From positions 175,232 to 239,231 of the forward strand of contig MLAK01000509.1 in the NCBI GenBank assembly GCA_001839685.1: DNA of 64,000 nt, in the 5' to 3' direction. The translations under genes and the position numbers were made by a program. The stretch comes from Tritrichomonas foetus (Eukaryota > Parabasalia > Tritrichomonadida > Tritrichomonadidae). The stretch's first letter is position 1; every line of letters begins with the position of its first letter. The notes below the pieces were generated by a model. It worked only from the letters and a program-made list of their open reading frames with translations, was not told where the DNA came from and did no database searches. Positions 10,137 through 18,401 of this stretch are shown one piece after another.

Positions 10137-10929
10137 TTATAAAAATGGTCCAACTTCACTTCACCATTACTCGACCAAGGTCTTATCTGGGAAAACTTCC
10201 GTAACAAATTGAATAGTATACGGCTTTTCGCGACTTTTTCATACATTATGAGGTCAGATATTTCAATATGTGCATCCATATAAGTATTGAAAAATAAATC
10301 TATTATTTTTTGAATGAAAGGTCAAAAATTGACGAAATGACAGTGTCAGAAACTGTTCAGGTTTTTAACCTCATTCGGTTTCTTTGCCAACATATTTTCT
10401 ATCAATAGTGTACTTCTCAAAATACATTAATTCATATTCATTTTTATCAGAAAAGTTTGACTTCATTAGTAATACTAATGTAAAACTTTAGATCATAAAA
10501 TAACAATATTTTATCAAATCATTGATAAAATTTTTCCTTTTTTCATTCTTCTAAAGTGATTTATTCTTTTTGGTCAATTTTATATATATATATTTATCTG
10601 ATTTGTCATAACTTTAGATTGAGATAAAAATTATTTCCAGATGCCGAATAAATTATTCGGGATAATGAATTGAAATCTGATTTTTAAAACTTCAAATATA
10701 CTTTTTTTATGATTACATTAAAATTCTTTTAACTACAAAATAGGAATGAATAATTTAGAAAAAGTGACAGAGTGAATTCTACATTTGATTATGAAAACTC
10801 TAACACTAGTAATCCTTTTCTTAGAAAGTATTATCTCACACTATCCTTTTGTCTTCATGAAAGTTTCACATCATTCTTGACTTTCTGCAAATTGTCAATT
10901 TTTGACTTCCTCTGTTTGAGATCTTTTAC
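10137..10929. other. Intergenic, upstream of EF2 and of the BTB-ankyrin gene
   Basis: AT-rich, with a short TA run near 10580-10595. A 68-codon frame at 10772-10978 looks spurious because it overlaps the more plausible start of the BTB-ankyrin gene at 10936 in another frame. Confidence 0.5.
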
Positions 10930-10938
10930 TCAATCATG
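10930..10938 (+). promoter_or_regulatory. Initiator-like TCAATC-ATG
   Basis: A TCA core lies 6 nt before the proposed ATG of the interrupted BTB-ankyrin gene. It supports 10936 as the original start. Confidence 0.3.
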
Positions 10939-11023
10939 TTCAAATTCAGCTTTAAGCATAAGAAGAGAAGTGGAATGACGCCTAATTGGATGATTATAAT
11001 GAATGATTGCATGATTCCATGTA

Positions 11024-11027
11024 TTAA
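11024..11027. repeat. Left TTAA target-site duplication
   Basis: TTAA directly precedes the GGGG of the left terminal repeat; the partner copy is at 14428-14431. TTAA duplication is typical of Kolobok and piggyBac elements. Confidence 0.9.
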
Positions 11028-11041
11028 GGGGCAACTGACAT
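11028..11041 (+). repeat. Left terminal inverted repeat
   Basis: GGGGCAACTGACAT, identical over 14 bp to the complement of 14414-14427. Identity ends at base 15 (C on the left, A on the right). Confidence 0.92.
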
Positions 11042-11215
11042 CACATCGAGCTATATCAAAATTTTGAAGCAGCTCTATGAATGATTTAGAAAAAGTTATG
11101 TTACTAGAATTATTGAAAAAGTTTCTTTCACAATTTTATCAACTTTTTCATTGAAATATTTTCAATAATCCCTGAAATTATATTATTCAATTTTTTTACT
11201 AAAAATCCGCCATTT

Positions 11216-11223
11216 TCAAAATG
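11216..11223 (+). promoter_or_regulatory. Initiator-like TCAAA-ATG of the transposase gene
   Basis: CCATTTTCAAAATG places a TCA core 5 nt before the ATG at 11221. The element appears to carry a host-type start site. Confidence 0.35.
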
Positions 11224-13979
11224 GATAAAGTGTTTGTTCCAGCGAATAAACTAACTTTTTTCTATCCCTATATATTTTGCTATCACCATTCACTACAGGG
11301 AAGCAAAATGCGAAGAACTGCAATTGAGCAGGCTTTGAAAATCTGCAATATTCCTATTACAACCTATAATATCAATCAAATGCGCTTGTTTTTTCACAAA
11401 AACTGTCATCTGATTCAAACAAAGAATTATGTAGATTCAAAAGCTCCAAATTTCCCGGAGAAACAAACTTTTCATGAATGCAATAATAAATTTCACTTAT
11501 TGTCGTTTTCTCATACAGAGATAATTAATGTACCGGCAATTAGTGAATATATAGATGTTCAAAACTATATTGATTCAATGAATAAAACGGAAATTATCAG
11601 TTTGCTCCAAAGCAACCCAAATTTTGATCAATTTCAATGCAGAATTGAAAATGAGTTATTAAAAAAGGAACATAACCGTTTGAAACAAAAGATCTCGTCA
11701 TTGACATATGAAAACACTCAGTTAAAACAAAAAATAACCGAATTAAATAGTTCTTTTTGCGAATTATCTAATAAATTCAGTGAAATAAAAGCCAAATCCG
11801 AAAAAAAAATCTTTTACATAAAATATGTAATGAAAAAGTTGATCCTCTTCAATTTACGCTCAGTTGCCTGACAGAAGGTTTATCATTTAGTCAAGCTGAA
11901 CGATTTCTGGCTAAATTAAATATAGCCACAATCTCAGAAAAGCATTATTTACGTTTAACTAAAAAAGTGGATGAGATATTAAATGATTTAACAAATGAAT
12001 CATTGAGAAATGCTCGCTCTATGATGAATGAAAAGTCAAGCATTTCATTTGATTCTGCTTGGTCTCACCCAAGAAATGCACATGAATGCTTTGGTGCTTT
12101 CATAGATTTAGCAACACAAAAGATAATTGACTATTATGTAGTGTCATTAAAAAGCCATTGGTCTATTGGAAATTGCGAAGGATTTCCCCAGTCACTTGAA
12201 TCAGAAATTTTAAATAAATTAAGTTCTAAATGGTGTTCATTATCAAAAATAGATAGTATCACAATGGATAACGATAACAATGTAGGTGGAATATTTACTA
12301 AGTTGAACTGGAAAATTATTCAATTTATAGATGTAAATCACGCATATAAGCAATTTAAAAACCGTTTTCTTAAATTTAATTTCGACAATAAAAATATATT
12401 TTCAGATATAATCAAGTCTTTTTTAAAATTCGTTAAAGTCCTGATGCTTGACAGAGATTTACCTCTGATAACAAAAAAAGAACAATTTTTTAATATTACA
12501 GAACATTTTTCGAATAACCATCAGAAATGTTTGCATGAGAATTTAATTGATTTTAAAATTCCAGCTTTTGCGAAAAATATTAATTTAAAAAATAGACTTG
12601 ATACGTTTCTTGATGATAATGTTATTATCTTTGAAAAAACAGAACCCCATAAGAATACTCAATGTAATGAAAGTTTACATTCACTCAAAATCAAACTGGC
12701 TCCCAAAAATAAATCTTGGAAAATGACTTTTTCAACCAGAATGAAAATTACGGTTTTACTTTGGAATGAGGGGCACAAGTTTTATTACCAGCTCATGAAC
12801 AATTTTAATATCGCAGAATTAAATGATCATAATAAACAAATTATCGATAAATATATACTGCGAAAAACCCTAAACAAAGAAAAGCAACAAACAGAAAAAT
12901 ATATACAACAAAAAAACAAAACTAGAAATCTTAGGAGACAATCAGGGAGGAAAGAAGGTGATTACAAATTAAAGAAAGTTTTCACTCCAATAAATATAGA
13001 ATTTCGGGAAACTGATGTCCTTCATTCAGATTTCAAAGAAGAAGAAGAAACAAACGATTTAGATTTTCGTGAAACCAACTTCAATTCACCTGAAGAAGAT
13101 TCTTTTTTTAAGGACATCAATGCAGATGATTGGTTTTCTATGACCATTTTCGATTTGTTTAACTTTGGGAAACTATTTCTTGATCAAGCATTACTAGGAA
13201 ATATTTTTCGTTTATATAATATAGCTAATAATTGTTACATAAACAGTGGAATTCAATTATTAATGAGTTCAGAGCATTTTCGAACTAAGCTATTATTATT
13301 CAATAAAGAAGACGATTTGTTATTATTTTTGAAAAAATGTACAAAAGACATCGTTAACAAAAGAGATATTGATTATATAATAAATTATTATATTAATAAT
13401 TCTACACAAACAATCAAGTACAATGAAAAAGGAGATACCTCTGCGTTTTTACTATTTTTATTGAACGACTTAGAAGAAAAATATAATATGATAGCAAATA
13501 TGACTGGATTTATTGCTAAATCCATTTTATGCTCACAATGTGGCGCTCGAAATGAAGTGTTGGAAAATAACCTACTTTACTCAATTTCATGCTCTGAATT
13601 ACAAAATATTGAAGATTGTTGTAAAAATGAACCTATAAATGATAGTATTTGTCAGTTCTGTAGAAATACTCCTTTAATGATGACTCAAATTGTGTCCATC
13701 AACATTCTCTTAATTATTCATTTAACTGATTCGAATTATGAACAAATTTTTCACATCAAAGAAACACTTCATATAAATCAAAAATTATATTCAATGAAAT
13801 CGATAGTTTATTTCCGAGATTTACCAGATTCTGGGCATTATTTCGATGTAGTACGCCAAAATAATAAGTGGTTCTTGATTTCAGATTCATTTATCAATCA
13901 AATAAAAAGTCCTTTTGAGATTGACAAAAAATCACGGCCAGAAATTTTATTATATGAGCAAATTATGCAGGATCTGTAA
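11221..13979 (+). CDS. Kolobok-like transposase fused to a C19 ubiquitin-specific-protease domain (two frames, putative -1 shift)
   Basis: Frame A runs 11221-11871. The remainder is in frame -1 and is open from 11784 to 13979, so the two overlap across an A9 tract (11801-11809). The N-terminal part has a coiled coil (about 11660-11800). The transposase core shows FDSAWSHPRNA with Asp at 12051, ITMDNDNN with Asp at 12267 and TQCNESLHSLKIKLAPKNKSW with Glu at 12669. This gives a plausible DDE triad and the usual closing TRMKITVLLWNEG. After an acidic linker comes a USP-like domain: Cys box LYNIANNCYINSGIQLL (Cys codon 13233), a zinc finger with CSQC and CQFC, and His box GHYFDVVRQNNKWFLISDS (His codon 13836). 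The key protease residues are therefore present. The product would be about 920 aa. The alternative is a frameshift mutation, but both halves are otherwise open. Confidence 0.82.
11800..11814 (+). other. A9 tract at the frame change; candidate -1 slippery site
   Basis: G followed by nine A's at 11801-11809 is read GAA AAA AAA ATC in frame A. Moving back one base after AAA (11806-11808) enters the frame of the transposase core. The upstream limit of that second frame is a TGA at 11781, so the shift must occur after it. A AAA AAA is a classic slippery heptamer. A one-base loss from an A10 run would look the same. Confidence 0.45.
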
Positions 13980-14413
13980 GAGATTATAAAAACAGGAGGG
14001 GAAAAATAAACAATTAAGTAACTATTTTTTTATAATATATAAATATTTTATCGATTTTATTACTTTTAAAATAAGTTAAAATTCCCACGCTATATGCATG
14101 TTTATCTAAAACTGTATCGCCAAAACTTGATCACAAAATCATATGAAATTGCACCATTTTTTCTTGCGCAAAAGTCTTCATTATTCGATATATATATATT
14201 ATTGCATACCAATTAAAGAATAAAAGAAAGCATTACTAATCTTCTGATAAAGAGAATTTTTTTCGATTAATATGATCATTTGAATGCACACAGAAAAAAA
14301 ATTGAAAGAACTATTTTTTATGCATTCAATTCTTTTCTGATAAATCCTGTCAAATNACGATTGAGAGATCACATAGAAACAATCANTTCATTTTTTTCAT
14401 TCGGTCACTTCAT

Positions 14414-14427
14414 ATGTCAGTTGCCCC
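14414..14427 (-). repeat. Right terminal inverted repeat
   Basis: ATGTCAGTTGCCCC, the exact complement of the left 14-bp repeat, directly followed by TTAA (14428-14431). Confidence 0.92.
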
Positions 14428-15824
14428 TTAAAGAAATTTGCGTCAAACTCAGCAAAACAATTGAAAGGTACATTCTTAATTTTCCACAATCTAATCATTA
14501 TTCTTGTACATATGAAACACACTTAAGTGATGCAAATGATATCATTTCAGATATATTTAATGGAATTCAAATTAGAATTGATCACAAGAATTGTAGATTC
14601 TTAGAAGCAATATCATCTCAATTAGAAATTGAAGATTTACAGAAAGAAGTTTCTGATTATATTAAGTTTTATGGACATTTTGAGAATTATGCGAATATAA
14701 GCGCAGAATTTTCAAAATTAATGGATTTAGAAAATAGTTTTCAAAATTTAAATATGAATAACTTTGATTCATTGATTCTAAAGTGTAGGCACGTAAGTGC
14801 TGAAATCGTTGCAAGTTTTATATTCAATTTTTGTATAGCTTATCCAAAGAAAATAGAGATTTATATAGAGTTCCTACAAAAACTTGTTCCAACTAAGATT
14901 ATAAATTGCTTTAAGCAAAAAATTATCAACGAATATCGTAGTTTGTCAGATTCAACACCAAAAGAAGTAATTTTCATATCGAAAATATTATTTAACAAAA
15001 ATATAATTACTGAACACGAATTAGGGAACAAGTTTCCTCAAATATTTTTAAATTCAATTTCCATTGATAAAATTGTTGTTGGTAAATATGAAGAAAAAGT
15101 GAATGCTCATAACTTTAATATTAGTTCACACATTATAAATTGTAACAGTGGACTAAGCTCAAATCCAATCATTGCTGCACTCCGTGAAGATAATTTAACG
15201 GCACTTCAAAGAACGGGTGTAGGAGTTAGCATAAATTGCAATGATTGTGCATATAGTGAATACTATGATCGTTTCAGCTGTACAAGAAAACCAGTTCCAT
15301 TGATATGTATTGCAGCATTTTTTGGAGCTGCGAAATGTTTTCGATTTTTGATACCTAACATTAAACCAATTCCAAATAATCTTGGAGTATATGCTGTTCA
15401 AGGTGGAAACATCGATATCATTGCACATTGTGAATCGTTAAATGTTGATTTCAGTGATTCTGTAATTGAAGCATTAAAATATCATCATCATAACATTGTT
15501 GAATGGTTGCTTGAGTGCAGAGAAATTCATATAGATGATGATATTTTTATTGAAAAGTGTATTCAATATTGTACATTTAATTCATTGAAATTAGCTCTTA
15601 TGATGGGATTTAATTATAAATATATTATTCATTATTCAGCAAGATACGGTAATATTTTATTGTTGAAATGGTCAAATGGATTAAATTTCCTTCAAAATTT
15701 TGATCCTTTTAAATCTAAAAAAGATGATTTCCTTCCAATTCATTATACTTGTAAATTTGGATGGGTGGATTGTTTTGACTACGTATTGAATCAAGATCAG
15801 AGTCTAATTAATGAAAAAGGGGTT

Positions 15825-15892
15825 TATTTTTTCCATTTTTATCATGTTTATCCTTTTTTTCAGAAAGTTTTCATGAAAAAATTAATGATTTA
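15825..15892 (+). other. 68-nt AT-rich insert in an ankyrin repeat (frame-shifting)
   Basis: It separates LINEKGV from TPLHYAC. The reading frame differs by two bases on the two sides. ATGAAAAA occurs at both 15811-15818 and 15873-15880. A pyrimidine tract ending in CAG is present, but removing GTTTAT...CAG (15822-15863) does not restore the frame. Confidence 0.5.
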
Positions 15893-15994
15893 ACACCACT
15901 TCATTATGCATGTATAAATGGATGCTATGAAATTGTACATAGTTTAATTCTACACCCAGATTTGAATTTAAATCCCATTGATTTGAAACATATT

Positions 15995-16015
15995 TTATAT
16001 TTAAATATTTATCGA
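15995..16015 (+). other. 21-nt AT-rich insert in an ankyrin repeat (in frame)
   Basis: It lies between LNPIDLKHI and RPLHFAVRY. It encodes a hydrophobic stretch (LYLNIYR) that ankyrin repeats normally lack here. Confidence 0.4.
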
Positions 16016-16117
16016 AGACCACTTCATTTTGCTGTAAGGTATAATTATCCTGATATTGTAAAAGCACTTCTTTCACATTCAAAGACTGATGTTAATGTAC
16101 CTAATAATGTGGGAATT

Positions 16118-16136
16118 AATTTTGTTTATTGATTGT
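16118..16136 (+). other. 19-nt AT-rich insert in an ankyrin repeat (frame-shifting)
   Basis: It lies between NNVGI and TPFHLACYPG. Removing exactly 19 nt joins the two coding stretches in frame. It contains no GT-AG pair that would do so. Confidence 0.5.
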
Positions 16137-16232
16137 ACTCCTTTCCATCTTGCTTGCTATCCTGGATATGAAGAAATCCTTGATAGTTTTCTGTTAGATC
16201 CTAGAACAGATGTAAATGCTACAGATAAAAAT

Positions 16233-16274
16233 GTATTTGATATTTTTTATGGTGTTTTTATTGCAATTAAAAAT
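16233..16274 (+). other. AT-rich expansion of 36 nt over the ankyrin consensus (in frame)
   Basis: VNATDKN and TPLIQMC are separated by 14 residues (VFDIFYGVFIAIKN) where the consensus has two. AAAAAT flanks the stretch on both sides. Confidence 0.4.
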
Positions 16275-16409
16275 ACCCCACTTATTCAAATGTGTAATTA
16301 TCGACCACAAGAATATATAGGGCAAGTTAAAGATTTTGACCAAATATATATTCCTAAACTATTGAGACATCCCAGAATTAAAATAAATCATCAAAATTAT
16401 TTAGGTGTC

Positions 16410-16428
16410 ATTATATTATTTTAATTTT
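16410..16428 (+). other. 19-nt AT-rich insert in an ankyrin repeat (frame-shifting)
   Basis: It lies between HQNYLGV and TALHAACKKN. An overlapping GTGTCATT...TTTTACAG segment of 28 nt also has GT-AG ends. Removing that 28-nt segment keeps the frame but deletes the GVT of the repeat, so the 19-nt reading fits the protein better. Confidence 0.5.
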
Positions 16429-16548
16429 ACAGCCCTTCATGCTGCATGTAAGAAAAATAAAGTTGATGTGATAAAAATTCTACTTTCCATGCCAGGAATT
16501 CTGAAATTTTTAAAGGATAAAATCCATTCTATTTCTCATCAAGGTTCA

Positions 16549-16566
16549 TTTTAATATTAAAGAAAA
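16549..16566 (+). other. 18-nt AT-rich insert with two TAA codons in an ankyrin repeat
   Basis: It lies between SHQGS and TPIDYSQSK. The frame is the same on both sides, but the insert contains two in-frame TAA codons. Confidence 0.45.
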
Positions 16567-16617
16567 ACTCCTATTGATTATTCTCAAAGCAAAAGCACTG
16601 CATCATTATTCCTGTAA

Positions 16618-17316
16618 AATTAGTTAAGTATGGAATGTTTGAGACTCAAATAAATAATGTCATATATACAGTGCTTTTGGTAAGCAAATAGTCATTTAAA
16701 AACCAAAGAGTGTTTTATATGAGTATCGGAAAAATGCTAAATACAGATAATGTCATTATTATAAATGATTTTGAAAATAGAAATTTCACTTTAAATTCAA
16801 AAATAAAAATTCAATCTTTCATCAAATTGACATTTTAAATAAAAGAATACTATTTTCCTTCCTCTCGATTCTCATTCGACAGATTAAAGTGTCTTTTGAT
16901 TGCCTAATAAGTCATGCCTATGTTTAGAGTTTGCACTGTTATCTGGTATTCATGAGGTTCATTGATCATGAGACTACTATAGTAGATATCTCAGAAAATT
17001 TGAAGAATATCGAACATTTTGTGTGATTTCATCATATTTTAAAATAACGAAAGAGTTTTTTGAGATGTGTCAGATAAATTGAATATTTTCCATTATGTTT
17101 CTGTGTACATTGAAATAAATTGAAAACAAAGTACTGTGTTGATTTTCCAATGTGGATTTCAACGAAAATATGAATTTGTGGATAAAAAATGCATCAATTA
17201 TGATAAAATTGGAGTATTCATTCATCATAATTAATATCACTTTTAATCATTTTTTCCAATTATTTGATAGGGATTGCTGACATAAACTTTAGAAAAAGTA
17301 AATCCATTCTCCGTGA
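16618..17316. other. Intergenic
   Basis: AT-rich noncoding sequence. AAAAGCACTG near 16592 is matched by CAGTGCTTTT near 16670, which could pair across the end of the ankyrin gene. Nothing else was seen. Confidence 0.4.
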
Positions 17317-17778
17317 AATTTTGAAAATTTTCACCAGTCATTTCATTTTTTTTTTTTTAACTTTCCAAAATCGAACGAATTCAGTGCTGTTACTTGTGGC
17401 AGAGACCAATATTTGTCTCTGCTTTTTCAATGCCAAAAATGTCCTCAAGAGAGGCCAAATGAAGACATTAAGAATAATAATTTTAATATTCATATTTCCA
17501 AAGAATTTAGAATCCTGCAAATGCATTTCAGTTCGGGCGTGGGTTTAAGCGAACTGCGCAGTATTGCAATCATTCTAAAAATGATGAATATGAAAATCTC
17601 GCCACTAGGGCGTGATGAAAAAAGAACATTACACTGTTTGATAAAATGGTATGAAAAAAACTGGGATTTTATTTTTCCATTACTTCCACACATTCATTTA
17701 CGTGATAATAACAATAATGTTATTGATATGAACAGAGAAGTCACAGAATTATATAAGAAAGAATTTCAACCAACTTAA
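17317..17778 (+). pseudogene. Possible relic of a transposase-like gene
   Basis: The frame is open from 17317 to the stop at 17776-17778, with no ATG in the first part. It reads FPKSNEFSAVTCGRDQYLSL, a CQKC zinc-knuckle-like pair, then HISKEFRILQMHFSSGVGLS and a helical tail. This layout, a metal-binding N-terminus then a helix-turn-helix-like stretch, resembles the region before the catalytic core of trichomonad Kolobok-type transposases. Compare LTEGLSFSQAERFLAKLNI in the intact element of this window. No catalytic domain follows, so it would be a 5' fragment. It could instead be an unrelated small gene; the similarity is weak. Confidence 0.35.
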
Positions 17779-18401
17779 CTTTTCCTCATTAAACTTACTT
17801 TTTATTTAGCATAGTTTTGGTGTTGTTTTTAGAAAATATAAAAGTTGATGATGAAAAAAGAATATCTGGATTATTTTATCTCATCTCAGGAAAAATACTC
17901 CAGAAATAATAACATTTATGTAAGCAATTGGGTGAGAATCTCTCCCAGTAAATCAATGTTTTGGTATCATGATAAAAATGACCAAAAATACTCAGAAAAA
18001 GTTTGAAGAAATTGGGAAAAAAATTCTGAAGTTGTCAAAAAAATCTGTGAATTAAATTCTATGAATAGTTCATAAAAATATTCATCGTTTTCAGTGATCG
18101 TTTATTAATTTTTTTGTATAGTTTATTTGGATTTGATAGCTTTGTGAATTTACCAATTTTTCTGTATTTGTATGTGATATAACCAGATAAATATTTAATT
18201 TTGATTACTCTCCATTCAAAAAGTTATACAACTCCCTTGGGCTTAGAATCGACATTGAATCGCCATTATCAAAATTGAATTTATTTTTTTTTTCCTTTTC
18301 TGAAAAAATACAATATAATTTTTGAATGATAAAGATTAATCTATCCTTTGAAAGCTCATAGAATTATCAATTTTTATATCACAGTTCCAGTTAATTGAAA
18401 A
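17779..18401. other. Intergenic, upstream of the V-ATPase gene
   Basis: AT-rich noncoding sequence; no repeat or RNA recognised. Confidence 0.5.

Larger units (their letters stand above)
11028..14427 (+). mobile_element. Kolobok-like DNA transposon, 3,400 bp, with TIRs and TTAA duplication
   Basis: The ends are perfect 14-bp inverted repeats: GGGGCAACTGACAT at 11028-11041 and its complement at 14414-14427, flanked by TTAA on both sides. The body carries one long gene in two frames (11221-13979) encoding a DDE-type transposase fused to a USP-like protease. TTAA duplication, GG-rich ends and the transposase pattern point to the Kolobok superfamily, which is common in trichomonads. Two ambiguous bases (14356, 14386) near the right end suggest several slightly different genomic copies. 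The element sits inside a BTB-ankyrin gene in the same orientation. The intact duplication and perfect repeats indicate a young insertion. Confidence 0.9.
10936..16617 (+). pseudogene. BTB/DUF3447-ankyrin gene, split by a transposon and carrying several AT-rich inserts
   Basis: The 5' part (10936-11027) reads MFKFSFKHKKRSGMTPNW and continues in the same frame at 14428 once the transposon and one TTAA copy are set aside. It then follows the family pattern KTIERYILNFPQSNHYSC. A BTB-like and BACK-like helical region and a DUF3447-type ankyrin region come next (about 15080-15560: AALREDNLTAL, LICIAAFFGAAKCFRFL). Ankyrin repeats follow (LPIHYTCKFGWVDCF, TPLHYACINGCYEIV, RPLHFAVRYNYPDIV, TPFHLACYPGYEEIL, TALHAACKKNKVDVI, TPIDYSQSKSTASLFL). 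From 15825 on, each repeat is interrupted just before the T/R-P-L-H motif by an AT-rich stretch. Several of these shift the frame or add stops. The gene belongs to a very large trichomonad family of unknown role. As it stands it is not translatable. Confidence 0.8.

Noticed and set aside
10772..10978. 68-codon plus-strand frame
   Set aside because: It overlaps the better-supported BTB-ankyrin start at 10936 in another frame and shows no coding character.
14280..14427. First 49 codons of the ankyrin frame as a real N-terminus
   Set aside because: This stretch is the right end of the Kolobok-like element. The original start is upstream at about 10936.
15822..15863. GT...CAG segment of 42 nt as an ordinary intron in the ankyrin gene
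   Set aside because: It has intron-like ends, but removing it leaves the downstream TPLHYAC in the wrong frame and leads to a stop.
16404..16431. 28-nt GTGTCATT...TTTTACAG as an ordinary intron
   Set aside because: The size matches the Rab intron, but its removal deletes the G-x-T of the ankyrin repeat, whereas removing 19 nt preserves it. It also lacks the CTAAYAC acceptor form. Kept only as an alternative.
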